From NCBI RefSeq assembly GCF_900105685.1, contig NZ_LT629781.1, forward strand, positions 682,001-746,000: DNA of 64,000 bases. Direction: 5' to 3'. The notes below the pieces were generated by a model, which saw only the letters and a program-made list of their open reading frames with translations, made no database searches and was not told the origin of the DNA. Below, piece by piece: positions 1-8,232 of this stretch. Numbering within the stretch: the first letter of the stretch is position 1; the number at the start of each line of letters is the position of its first letter. Source of the stretch: Verrucomicrobium sp. GAS474. Its GTDB lineage: Bacteria; Verrucomicrobiota; Verrucomicrobiia; Methylacidiphilales; GAS474. A program made the translations under genes and the position numbers.

Positions 1-551
1 ATCTCGATCACGTCGTCGCTGATGTCGAGGAGCTCCTGGGCGTAGAGCAGCTGGGCAAAGGAGCTCTTCAGGCTGTAGCTCGTCGCCGCCTTCTGCGCGT
101 TGAGATTCGCGAAGGCAAGGGCGAGCTGGGCCTTCCCCTGCTCGATGTTTCCCTTCGTCGCGAAGCCGTCGAAGATCGTCTGCGTGAGGGAAAGCTGCTC
201 CTGGTAGGCCGTCGCGTAATTCTGCGTCGAGGAAGGACCGGGACCGACATAACTCCGGTTGTCGCCGAAGGAGATCCGCATCTGCGGGTAGAGCGTCGAG
301 TAGGCCCCGCGCCGCACCGCATCGCTATTGAGCACCGCCTCGCGGGCCGCCTGGAGATCGGTGCTGTTCTGCGCGGCAAGGCGGATGCAATCGGCCCACG
401 TGAGAGAGGAAGACGTCGCGGCAGGCGCGGAGACCGCCGAGGCAGGCGAGGCCGCAGGAGGCGTTTCTTCCGAGAAGAGAGAGGAGGAAAGAGAAAAGAG
501 GACCGCCAACCCCATTGCGAGGAAGAGAGTCTCCTTCCGCATTACATTCAT
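1..551 (-). CDS. TolC-family outer membrane efflux protein, N-terminal part (truncated by window edge)
   Basis: The reading frame is open from an ATG at 551 to the window edge, so only about 183 residues are visible. It begins with a signal peptide (MNVMRKETLFLAMGLAVLFS), then a Ser/Pro/Ala-rich linker, then the helical pattern of TolC-type channels (TWADCIRLAAQNSTDLQAAR, later QEQLSLTQTIFDGFATKGNI). The LTQ-x-IFDG stretch is typical of the first repeat of this family. Such proteins form the outer-membrane exit duct of RND or ABC efflux pumps, or of type I secretion. The partner pump lies outside the window, so the substrate is unknown. A second ATG at 542 is possible. Confidence 0.8.
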   Translation of the reverse strand, partial: MNVMRKETLFLAMGLAVLFSLSSSLFSEETPPAASPASAVSAPAATSSSLTWADCIRLAAQNSTDLQAAREAVLNSDAVRRGAYSTLYPQMRISFGDNRSYVGPGPSSTQNYATAYQEQLSLTQTIFDGFATKGNIEQGKAQLALAFANLNAQKAATSYSLKSSFAQLLYAQELLDISDDVIE

Positions 552-759
552 ACATTCACTCCGGAAAAGAGGTGTTACTCAATTAAACGCCCCATTGGAA
601 GACGAAAGCGCCCTCGGGCAGTTTTTATGGGGGGGAGGAGTTGCGCTATCACGCAGGCCATCACCCCGCCTTGAACCTCTTCCATAAGAGTACGGTAGGG
701 GAAACGGCTACCTCCAGCCCAAGGCTCGGCTCCTTCGGAGAGAGGCACGCTTCCATCGA
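552..759. other. Intergenic stretch without a recognisable gene
   Basis: This region lies upstream of the TolC-type gene and probably holds its leftward promoter, but no clear -35/-10 pair stands out. From about 700 it grades into the dispersed repeat described next. No convincing small coding region was seen. Confidence 0.4.
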
Positions 760-1003
760 TACATCTCCCAATAGGAGTCTGGGCGTCTTGGCCCCGTCTC
801 CCCCTATCGCTCGTACCCTCGGACGCTCAGGGAAGCAGCCGATTTAATCCAGTGAGGAGACGAGGCGCCGCCAAAGCGCGTCCGCCTAGTTCAGGCCCTC
901 CGAAGGGGAGGTTCCAGGAGGGGCAAAGCCCCTCTTGGGCTATAAAGCGGATCGCCTCCAGCTGTACCGGGTCGACCCCGCCAGCCCCAACGGGCCGCCC
1001 CTC
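760..1003 (+). repeat. Dispersed intergenic repeat, copy A (plus orientation)
   Basis: This copy shares long blocks with those near 4.95-5.27 kb and 15.65-16.15 kb. Shared blocks are the stretch around AATAGGAGTCTGGGCG, the block GAGGCGCCGCCAAAGCGCG followed by TCCGCCTAG, a small hairpin GAGGGGC-AAA-GCCCCTC, and the terminal block GCGGATCGCCTCCAGCTGTA. The hairpin loop varies between copies while the arms stay paired. It sits downstream of the chrA pair and shows no coding pattern, so it is probably a non-coding chromosomal repeat family. Confidence 0.75.
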
Positions 1004-1016
1004 CCCGCAAAACCCC

Positions 1017-1544
1017 TCACCGCCCCACCCCAAACCACCCCACCCCCGCCCCGAACGCCAGCAGCACGAGCGGATGAACCTTCGTTTTCACCGCGAGCAA
1101 CGCGCTGACTCCGGTAATGAACGCAAAACCCGGGCTGGTCGCCGCTCCCTTCACGATCAGGACGGCGCTGGCGGCGACGAAGCCGACGGTGACGGGGACG
1201 AGGCCCTCCTGGACCCGCCGCCGCCAGGGGCGGTCGCGGAAGCGGTGCCACAGATGGAGGGTGGCAAGGGCGAGGGCCGCCGTCGGGATGAAGGCGGCGA
1301 GCGCGGCGACGAGAGCCCCGGGGCCTCCCGCGACACTCCAGCCGACCAGGACGACGATCATCATGTTCGGCCCCGGCGCGGTCTGGGCGAGGGCGAAGAG
1401 GGCGCCGAAATCGTGGGCCGTCATCCAGTGATGGACGTCGACGACCTGCCGCTCCATCTCGGGCAGGATCGTATTCCCGCCGCCGAAGGCGAGGAGGCCG
1501 AGGTGGCCGAAGAGGAGCGCGAGAGAACCGAGGAGGGCCGTCAT
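1017..1544 (-). CDS. chrA: Chromate transporter ChrA family, second half-size subunit
   Basis: This is a half-length ChrA (CHR domain) membrane protein of about 175 residues. The pattern LAFGGGNTILPEMERQVV followed by FALAQTAPGPNMMIVVLVGW is the signature of the family, which exports chromate from the cytoplasm. The ATG at 1544 overlaps the stop of the upstream partner as ATGA, so I chose it over the longer frame starting at 1589. Short-chain ChrA proteins normally occur as two adjacent genes whose products work together, as here. The natural substrate could be another oxyanion. Confidence 0.85.
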   Translation of the reverse strand: MTALLGSLALLFGHLGLLAFGGGNTILPEMERQVVDVHHWMTAHDFGALFALAQTAPGPNMMIVVLVGWSVAGGPGALVAALAAFIPTAALALATLHLWHRFRDRPWRRRVQEGLVPVTVGFVAASAVLIVKGAATSPGFAFITGVSALLAVKTKVHPLVLLAFGAGVGWFGVGR

Positions 1545-2149
1545 GGGGTGGGGAGGCCTTTCCCCGTCTCTTTTCTTTCCCGCCACCACGCCGCCGCGAT
1601 GCCGAGGGGGATCAGCGCCGGGAGCGTCGCGGCGAGGGGGAAGCGGAAGACCGCGAGGGCCATGAGGCCGATGAGGGCGACGCCGATCGCCGGCGGCTTC
1701 CCCCGCAGGGGCCGGGCGAGTTTCACCGCCATCGAGACGAGGAGCCCCGCCGCCGCGGCCGCGAGGCCGGCGAAGAGGTGACGGACGCGGGGATCGTCCT
1801 TGTAGTGCGCATAGACCGTCGCGAAGCCGATTGCGATGAGGGAGGGAACGGCCAGCAGCCCCAGGAGGGAGGCCGCCGCCCCGCGTACGCCCCGGAAGCG
1901 GAAGCCGATGGCGGCGGAGAGATTGACGATGTTCCCGCCGGGCAGGAACTGGCAGAGGCCGAGGAGGTCGACGAACTCGGCCCCCGTCAGCCAGCGCCGT
2001 TCCTCGACGAGGACGCGATGGGCGAGGGGCAGCGTCCCGCCGAAGCTCATCAGGCTGAGAAGGAGAAAGCCCCGGAAGAGGGCGGCGCAGGTGGGCGCGG
2101 GCGGGGAGGCAAGAGGAGACGAAGGCGCGGGCGCGACCGGGTCGGCCAT
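1541..2149 (-). CDS. chrA: Chromate transporter ChrA family, first half-size subunit
   Basis: A membrane protein of 202 residues with one CHR domain: SLMSFGGTLPLAHRVLVEER followed by LLGLCQFLPGGNIVNLSAAI, matching the FGG and Q-x-x-PG-x-N family motifs. Several hydrophobic segments follow (residues about 90-190). The N-terminus is Pro/Ala-rich. It is translationally coupled (ATGA) to the second CHR-domain gene, giving the two-subunit short-chain type of chromate/oxyanion transporter. It starts 5 bp downstream of the stop of the RlpA-like gene, so the three may share a transcript. Confidence 0.85.
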   Translation of the reverse strand: MADPVAPAPSSPLASPPAPTCAALFRGFLLLSLMSFGGTLPLAHRVLVEERRWLTGAEFVDLLGLCQFLPGGNIVNLSAAIGFRFRGVRGAAASLLGLLAVPSLIAIGFATVYAHYKDDPRVRHLFAGLAAAAAGLLVSMAVKLARPLRGKPPAIGVALIGLMALAVFRFPLAATLPALIPLGIAAAWWRERKETGKGLPTP

Positions 2150-2153
2150 GGGC

Positions 2154-2984
2154 CTAACGCTGGGCCTCGATCGAGGCGACTTTCTTGCCGGGACGCCAGC
2201 CGTCGGCCAGCTCCCGCTCCTTCTGCTTCAGCGCGGCGTAGATGATCGCCTCCTCGCCGTAGGTCAGCCAGGGGCCGCTCGGCACTTCGGAGTCGTCGAC
2301 GAAGCGCCAATGGGTCTTGTCGAGGCCGGTGAGGCCGAGGTAGGCGGCGACGGCGGGGGAGACATCGAGACCGGCTCCGTTGAATTCCTTCGGGCGGGCA
2401 TCGCCGAAGACGTAGGAGGCCATGTCGGTCCGGATGGGGCCGACGTCCTGCCACTGGGCGTAGGCCGACTTGCCGTTCCGGTTCATGATCTGGATCCACT
2501 TCCCCTTGCACTGCGAGATGTAGCGGTTGTCGGCGCCGGGCGTCTTGTACCAGGGGCAATACTTCTTCGCCAACTCGGGGTAGACGACGTCGTTGAAGGG
2601 GAGGGCGACGTAGAAGGGATTCTGCGTGGCGGCGAATTTCTTCGGGACGAATCCCTCGTGCCGGGTCGGGTCGTCGACGCCGCCGTAGTTCTTCGTCCAC
2701 TTCTCGTCCCAGGCGCTCGCCGAGTTCGTCGTGTCGCTATAGCTGCTCGACCCCTGGCCGATCCAGAAGTTCGTGGTGACGATGTTCTTCTTCCACGGGT
2801 AGGCCGCCTTCGGCTTCGCCTTGGTCAGGCCGGAATCGGGATCGGTCGCCTCGGCCGCCGCAACGGGGCTCGGGGAAAAAACGCAAAGCGCGTAAAAAGC
2901 GGAGAGAAAAAGAGTCGAGATCCCGGCCCGCACGCCCATTGCGCGGGAAAGTGTAAAAACTCGGGTGGCCGGGGAGAATGACAT
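2154..2984 (-). CDS. Secreted protein with RlpA-like double-psi beta-barrel region
   Basis: I start this at the ATG at 2984, because from there the protein opens with a long export signal (hydrophobic stretch GISTLFLSAFYALCVF, then PSPVAAAEA). The middle is Lys/Trp/Tyr-rich and unrecognised. The C-terminal part (NGKSAYAQWQDVGP, then NGAGLDVSPAVAAYLGL) follows the pattern of RlpA/expansin-type double-psi beta barrels, where an Asp-x-Gly-Pro turn precedes a D-(L/V)-S-P-A segment. RlpA proteins act on or bind peptidoglycan in the periplasm. The assignment rests on motif resemblance only, and the enzymatic role is unproven. Confidence 0.5.
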   Translation of the reverse strand: MSFSPATRVFTLSRAMGVRAGISTLFLSAFYALCVFSPSPVAAAEATDPDSGLTKAKPKAAYPWKKNIVTTNFWIGQGSSSYSDTTNSASAWDEKWTKNYGGVDDPTRHEGFVPKKFAATQNPFYVALPFNDVVYPELAKKYCPWYKTPGADNRYISQCKGKWIQIMNRNGKSAYAQWQDVGPIRTDMASYVFGDARPKEFNGAGLDVSPAVAAYLGLTGLDKTHWRFVDDSEVPSGPWLTYGEEAIIYAALKQKERELADGWRPGKKVASIEAQR

Positions 2985-3377
2985 GGGCTCCGTTTGGGGG
3001 GAAAACTTAGATGACGCCCATCGTAACTCTTCGGTAAGCCCTGTCAATACGATATTTACGGGAAAACCTTTACAAGAATGACTGTACGTCCCAGGAAAGG
3101 TACAGGGAGGCGAACCGTACGGAGGGGGCAAAAGTCGCGCGGGGGAAATTTCTGCTTGTCAAAGGAGGGGAGGCCTCTACTGTTGCACTTCCCCTTTGTT
3201 CTGAAGAACCGGGGGGAAAAGAATCCGAAGGCGGGAAGCCGGAGCACGCTTGGACAGCCAGTCTGTCCTCTGAGTCCTGCGCCGACCCCTGAATCAAGGG
3301 ATCACGTTGCAAAGAACACAACGACGTCCCGGCCGCTCGCCTCACGGATCACTCTAACTTAAAAGTTGTGAAGGATT
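2985..3377 (+). promoter_or_regulatory. Divergent intergenic region with probable rpsB promoter and leader
   Basis: TTGTCA at 3156-3161 followed after 16 bp by TACTGT (3178-3183) is a reasonable sigma-70-type promoter reading toward rpsB. It would leave a leader of about 190 nt. rpsB leaders often carry S2-binding autoregulatory structure, but I cannot define one here. AAGGA lies just upstream of the rpsB ATG. The left side should hold the promoter of the leftward secreted-protein gene. Confidence 0.4.
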
Positions 3378-4145
3378 ATGGCCAAAGTAGACATTAAAGA
3401 CTTGTTGGACGCGGGTGTACATTTCGGACACCGCACGCAGCGTTGGAACCCGAAGATGAAGCCCTATATCTTCGAGGCGCGCAACGGCATCTACGTGATC
3501 GACATCACGAAGTCGGCGCAGCAGATCGAGAACGCGGCGAACTTCCTCCGCGGCATCTCCGCGAAGGGCGAGAAGACCCTCTTCGTCGGCTGCAAGAAGC
3601 AGGCCCAGCAGGTCGTCATCGAGCTCGCCACCCGCAGCGGCTCCGGCTACGTCGCGGAGCGCTGGCTCGGCGGCACCCTCACCAATCTCACCACGATCAA
3701 GAAGTCGGTCGCGCGCATGCGCTTCATCGACGACCTCGAGGCCAAGGGCGGCTTCGACAAGATCCCGAAGAAGGAACTCGCCGCCCTCAAGCGCGAGAAC
3801 GCCCGCCTTCACAAGAACCTTGACGGCCTCAAGGACATCGACAAGCCCCCGGGCGCCGTCGTCATCGTCGACCTCGTCCACGAGAACATCGCCGTCGTCG
3901 AGGCCCGCCGCCTGAAGATCCCCGTCATCGCCATCGTCGACACGAACGCCGATCCCGACCTCGCCGATTACCCCATCGCGGGCAACGACGACGCGATCCG
4001 CTCGATCAAGGTCCTCCTCGACGGCCTCAGCGAGGCGATCATCGAGGGCAAGGCCCAGCGCGGCGACTTCTCGCCCAAGGGCGGCAGCGGCGACAAGCAG
4101 GCGGCCTCCGTCACCGACGACACCCTCACGGGCGTCTCGGCCTAG
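3378..4145 (+). CDS. rpsB: 30S ribosomal protein S2
   Basis: A full-length S2 of 255 residues. Diagnostic stretches are LLDAGVHFGHRTQRWNPKMK, FVGCKKQAQQVV, YVAERWLGGTLTN, PGAVVIVDLVHENIAVVEAR and IPVIAIVDTNADPD. S2 joins the 30S subunit late and helps anchor S1. The C-terminus has a short low-complexity tail rich in Gly, Lys and Asp. The gene is followed 93 bp later by tsf, the usual bacterial pairing. Confidence 0.98.
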   Translation: MAKVDIKDLLDAGVHFGHRTQRWNPKMKPYIFEARNGIYVIDITKSAQQIENAANFLRGISAKGEKTLFVGCKKQAQQVVIELATRSGSGYVAERWLGGTLTNLTTIKKSVARMRFIDDLEAKGGFDKIPKKELAALKRENARLHKNLDGLKDIDKPPGAVVIVDLVHENIAVVEARRLKIPVIAIVDTNADPDLADYPIAGNDDAIRSIKVLLDGLSEAIIEGKAQRGDFSPKGGSGDKQAASVTDDTLTGVSA

Positions 4146-4169
4146 TCCTCCGCCGAAGACTTCCAGAAC

Positions 4170-4204
4170 ATCCGCCCCTCCGGCATCGAACCGGTCGGGC
4201 GGAT
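4170..4204 (+). other. Inverted repeat between rpsB and tsf
   Basis: ATCCGCCC (4170-4177) and GGGCGGAT (4197-4204) form a perfect 8-bp stem around a 19-nt loop. There is no following T-run, so it is more likely a processing or attenuation structure than a full terminator. It could set the relative amounts of S2 and EF-Ts. Confidence 0.45.
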
Positions 4205-4238
4205 TTCCGACTTTAAAACCAAGAACCACACTATCACC

Positions 4239-4883
<645 letters not shown>

Positions 4884-4900
4884 GCGACTCTGTCTCCGCG

Positions 4901-4937
4901 AAAAGCCGGGCTCCCGTGAGGGAGGCCGGCTTTTTTG
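4901..4937 (+). terminator. Rho-independent terminator of rpsB-tsf
   Basis: AAAAGCCGG pairs with CCGGCTTTT around an inner GCTCCC/GGGAGG stem and is followed by a T-run. It begins about 17 bp after the tsf stop codon. Confidence 0.85.
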
Positions 4938-4947
4938 TTGCGTTGCG

Positions 4948-5265
4948 GCCCTTCGGGACCTGCGCGGTCGACCCTGTACAGCTGGATGTAACCCGCTTTA
5001 TAGCCACAGAGGGGCTTCGCCCCTCCGTGACCTCCTGTTCTGAGGGCCTTAGCTAGGCGGACGCGTTTCCCCCTGCGCCTCGTCTCTGAACTGGATTAAA
5101 ATCGGATGCTTCCGGTACGCCCGAGGGTACGTACTGAAGGGGGAGCGGTACCAATACGCCCAGACTCCTATCGGGAGAGGGCTCTATGGGAGAGGTGCGT
5201 TTGGAAGACGGCCGCTTTGGTTCCGCTAGCACTCGGACGCCAGTTTTCCAGTTCAGGCCTATCAG
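4948..5265 (-). repeat. Dispersed intergenic repeat, copy B (minus orientation)
   Basis: This is the reverse complement of copies A and C2. It carries GACCCTGTACAGCTGGA, the hairpin GAGGGGC-TTC-GCCCCTC, CTAGGCGGACGCG and GGTACGTACTGAAGGGGGAG. It fills nearly all of the gap between the tsf terminator and the next gene. The reading frames across it differ between copies and look non-coding. Its blocks match copy C2 most closely. Confidence 0.75.
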
Positions 5266-5308
5266 AGGGGGACTGCCGCGCGGTAGCGACCGCCCTCTTC
5301 GCGGCCCC

Positions 5309-6283
5309 CTAGAACTTCGCCCCGACGCTCAGGCTGACGTAGGGAGCGGGCTCGGGTTGGAAGTTGGCGTTGGCGTTGAAGTAATTGAACTCGCGGTAGA
5401 CGAGGTAGCCCGCGTCCGCTTCGAGGGCCCAGCCGGGGAGGAACTTCCACGAGGCGCCGGCCCCGAGGCCGACCTCGGTGTAGCCGACCCGCGCGCCGCC
5501 GAGGCCGGGACGGCCCGTGCTGCTGCCGGTGCCGGGATTGACGCGGAAGGTGCCGCTGTCGATCGCCGCGCCCGCGTAGAGGGTCGTCTTGTTGTTGAGG
5601 GAGTATTCGAGGCGGGGTTTCGGCAGGACGCCGTTCAGGACCCACTTCTCGCTCATCCGCCAGCGGAGGCCCATGGCGGGGAGGACGGGGTATTGCCCGC
5701 GGGGATCGAAGAGGAAGCCGTAGACATACTGGACGTCGTCGCTCTTCAGGTAGACGGCGCCGACGGTGACGGGGACCGACATCGACTCGTAGCCGATGTT
5801 CTCCGAGGTGCCGTAGAAGCCGGGGGCCGCCTCGGCGCGGATGAGCCACTGGTCGCTCGCCTTCCAGTCGACGCCGACGACGACGGCCTCGCTCTCGAGC
5901 GTCGAGGGGATGCCGAAGTTCGGGTGGAGGCCGCCCGTGCCGAAGTCGAACCGGTCCCACTCGAGGCCGAAGCGGAGGAAGAGATCGTCGTTGATCTTCG
6001 GGACCGCCACGTACTTGAAGTGGCTGCTCGTCTCGGAGACGTAGCCGAAGCCGTCGTCCCCGTGCTTCGCCTGCGAGGCGAAGGCGTGGAGGCCGCTGAC
6101 TTCGAGCTCCTGCCCGACGTCGTTGCGGGAGGCCTCCTGGACCCGGGGCGTCCCGTCCTTCGGGGCGTCATGGATCGCATACTTCCCGAACTCGTCGGAC
6201 GAGGCGGTATCGGCGGCGAAGAGCGAGGCCGAAGAAAGGAGGCCGCAGGTCAGCGTGCCGAGGAGGAGGGGAGTGAGGCGCAT
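5309..6283 (-). CDS. Outer-membrane beta-barrel protein (DUF6268-like)
   Basis: A protein of 324 residues with an N-terminal signal peptide (LLLGTLTCGLLSSASLFAAD). A chain of alternating hydrophobic/polar beta strands follows and ends in a terminal aromatic (VSLSVGAKF), the usual signal for outer-membrane assembly. Aromatic girdle residues recur (WDRFDFG, YLVYREFNYF). The pattern resembles barrels annotated as DUF6268, whose function is unknown. The family name is from memory of the pattern, while the barrel call itself is well supported. Confidence 0.6.
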   Translation of the reverse strand: MRLTPLLLGTLTCGLLSSASLFAADTASSDEFGKYAIHDAPKDGTPRVQEASRNDVGQELEVSGLHAFASQAKHGDDGFGYVSETSSHFKYVAVPKINDDLFLRFGLEWDRFDFGTGGLHPNFGIPSTLESEAVVVGVDWKASDQWLIRAEAAPGFYGTSENIGYESMSVPVTVGAVYLKSDDVQYVYGFLFDPRGQYPVLPAMGLRWRMSEKWVLNGVLPKPRLEYSLNNKTTLYAGAAIDSGTFRVNPGTGSSTGRPGLGGARVGYTEVGLGAGASWKFLPGWALEADAGYLVYREFNYFNANANFQPEPAPYVSLSVGAKF

Positions 6284-6395
6284 GGTGAAAAGAAAGATGG
6301 AGAACGAATATTAACCCGATTGAAGCGTACGCAACCTGATTTTTTCAGGAGGCGCAAGGAATTCCGCTCAAGACTTCCCCGCAAGGAGGGGAAGC

Positions 6396-6716
6396 CTAGG
6401 AGTAGGCGACGTCCTTGCCGGGCTCCATCTCATAGTTCCGGGCGTCGACCCACGAGACGTTGGGCTCGATGATCTGGCGCTGGAACTGGATGTAGACGGC
6501 GCTGTCGTGGACCTGCCGGAGCTTCTCCATGTTGTCGACGTCGTAGGAGAAGAAGAGGGTGAACGGGTTGTGGACCTTGTCGATCCGCTTGCCCACGCGG
6601 AGGTTGCTGACCTCGGGGATCTTCAGTAGACGGATACGGGTTTCGACCATGATCGTTTCGATCGCTTCGGGGTTGACCCGGTCGTAGGTTTGAAGCTGGC
6701 AGATGTGATGCACCAT
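6396..6716 (-). CDS. Dabb-family (stress-responsive A/B barrel) protein
   Basis: A small protein of 106 residues with the A/B-barrel layout: an opening strand VHHICQLQ, a helix with conserved hydrophobics (AIETIMVETRIRLLKIPEVS), then a second strand FTLFFSYDVDNMEKLRQVHDS and a closing conserved segment. Dabb proteins form dimeric ferredoxin-like barrels, and their biochemical role is usually unknown. It stands alone between the barrel gene and the divergent bactofilin gene. Confidence 0.65.
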   Translation of the reverse strand: MVHHICQLQTYDRVNPEAIETIMVETRIRLLKIPEVSNLRVGKRIDKVHNPFTLFFSYDVDNMEKLRQVHDSAVYIQFQRQIIEPNVSWVDARNYEMEPGKDVAYS

Positions 6717-6855
6717 AAAAAGCGCGGCGCGCAGTCTTGGCGTACCCCCCCACCCCTGTCAAGGCGATAGGAGGCGGTCTGACGGAACCCCTTCTGCGCC
6801 ACCCTTCCGACGATTGGCAAAAAACGCAATCGCGTCGGGAAAAATGTACTAGACA

Positions 6856-7416
6856 GTGGCCCTCAAGAAGGGGAATGGTACGGCCATCGTGATCTTCACT
6901 TCCAAGAAAACCGAAACGGCCTCGAAGGAACCCGCTCCGTGGGAGACCTCCGTTGTCTCCCCCTACAAGGAAGAATCCCTTTCCAAACCCACCTCCCGCA
7001 CCGCACCCTCCATGAAAACCGAGAAGACCATCCTCACCGCCGAGACTGAATTCAAGGGAACCCTCGGCTTCCACGGGGACCTCGACCTCAACGGCAAGCT
7101 GGAAGGGTCGATCGAGGCCGACAACGGCCTCCTGACCATCGGCGAATCGGCGATGGTGAAGGCCGAAGTCCACGGCCAGGACATCGTCATCTACGGCAAG
7201 GTCCAGGGAAACATCATCGCTTCCGGCCGCCTCGAGCTCCGCGGCAAGGCCCAGGTCTACGGCGACGTCCGCGCCGGGAAGTTCCTCATCGAGGAGGGCG
7301 CCCTCTTCGTCGGTCGTTCCGAGAACCTCGCCACCCGCTCCGACGAGAAGCCCGACTTCTCCCAGATGTTCTCGAAGCTCGGCGCCGACGCCGCCAAGGC
7401 GGCTCCCAAGGCCTAA
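6856..7416 (+). CDS. Bactofilin family cytoskeletal protein
   Basis: The segment from about residue 60 to 165 shows the right-handed beta-helix repeat of bactofilins (FKGTLGFHGDLDLNGKLEGS, VHGQDIVIYGKVQGNIIASG, LELRGKAQVYGDV). Bactofilins polymerise without nucleotide and scaffold envelope or DNA-segregation machinery. The frame opens with GTG at 6856 and has a disordered N-terminal tail of about 52 residues. The ATG at 7012 is a possible later start and would remove that tail. A clean intrinsic terminator follows. Confidence 0.85.
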   Translation: MALKKGNGTAIVIFTSKKTETASKEPAPWETSVVSPYKEESLSKPTSRTAPSMKTEKTILTAETEFKGTLGFHGDLDLNGKLEGSIEADNGLLTIGESAMVKAEVHGQDIVIYGKVQGNIIASGRLELRGKAQVYGDVRAGKFLIEEGALFVGRSENLATRSDEKPDFSQMFSKLGADAAKAAPKA

Positions 7417-7438
7417 GGTCCAAAACCTGCATCACCAC

Positions 7439-7470
7439 AAAAAACCCCGCCTCATGGCGGGGTTTTTTGT
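7439..7470. terminator. Bidirectional rho-independent terminator
   Basis: AAAAAACCCCGCC and GGCGGGGTTTTTT are perfectly paired around a 4-nt loop (TCAT). With A- and T-runs on the two sides it can serve both the rightward bactofilin gene and the convergent clpP gene. Confidence 0.9.
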
Positions 7471-7518
7471 TGGGAGGGGAGAGCGGAACCGGGGCGGGCC
7501 CGCCTCCTCCCGACCGCC

Positions 7519-8130
7519 CTAAATATCGGCGATCGACCGGACGATCCGTCCGACCAGGCCGTAGGCCTTGGCTTCCTCGGCCGACATCCAGAAGTTGCGG
7601 TCGGTGTCGTGCTCGATCTTTTCGAGGGTCTGGCCGGTCTGGCGGGCGAAGCCTTCGTTCAGGCGGAGGCGCATCTTGAGGATTTCCTGCGCCTCGATGC
7701 TGATGTCGGAGGCCTGGCCGCCGACGCCGCCGCTCGGCTGGTGGAGCATGAAGCGGGTGTTCGGCAGGGCGACGCGGTTCTGGACGTCGTCCGGGGCTGA
7801 GAAGATGAGGGCGCCGGCGCTGGCGACCCAGCCGGTGCCGATGACGATGACGCGGGGCTTCACCGCGCGGATCATGTCGTAGATGGTGTCGCCCGACTCG
7901 ACGTGGCCGCCGGGGGAGTTGATGAAGACCTTGATCGGGTCGTCGGAGACGGCGGAGAGGGCGATCAGCTTCTCGGTGACGTCCTGGGCCTTCTTCATGT
8001 CGATCCCGCCGTAGATCATCACGGTGCGGGTGTTGAAGATCTTTTCCTCGATCTTCGAGCGGAAGGAGGCTTCCTTCTCGGACTTCTTCTCCTTGCCTTC
8101 TTCTTCCTCTTCGTCGTGGTCGTAGCGCAT
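7519..8130 (-). CDS. clpP: ATP-dependent Clp protease proteolytic subunit
   Basis: A ClpP-fold serine protease of 203 residues. Catalytic residues are visible as Ser104 (WVASAGA), His130 (FMLHQPSGG) and an Asp in IEHDTDRNFWM (about 175). The usual G-Q-A-A-S-M context of the serine is changed to G-W-V-A-S-A, and a charged N-terminal extension (DHDEEEEEGKEKK) replaces the normal N-terminal loop. These changes suggest a second, specialised ClpP paralogue rather than the housekeeping one. No clpX or clpA gene is adjacent. A GTP/AMP-dependent role is not implied. Confidence 0.88.
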   Translation of the reverse strand: MRYDHDEEEEEGKEKKSEKEASFRSKIEEKIFNTRTVMIYGGIDMKKAQDVTEKLIALSAVSDDPIKVFINSPGGHVESGDTIYDMIRAVKPRVIVIGTGWVASAGALIFSAPDDVQNRVALPNTRFMLHQPSGGVGGQASDISIEAQEILKMRLRLNEGFARQTGQTLEKIEHDTDRNFWMSAEEAKAYGLVGRIVRSIADI

Positions 8131-8232
8131 CGTTATTTGACTTTAGGCGTGTTTTGGCCGGAGACAAGGCGATCTTCTTCGCACCCCTCCCCCCTTGCGC
8201 TTTCCTCTCTTCTGGACGATTCTTCCCGCGCA

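Noticed and set aside
4170-4204. A terminator between rpsB and tsf.
   Set aside because: The stem has no T-run after it, and rpsB and tsf are usually co-transcribed.
7903-8232. A long upstream extension of the Gcr-like protein.
   Set aside because: It is the antisense of clpP, with Asp/Val/Gly-rich composition, and the natural start ATG is at 8233.
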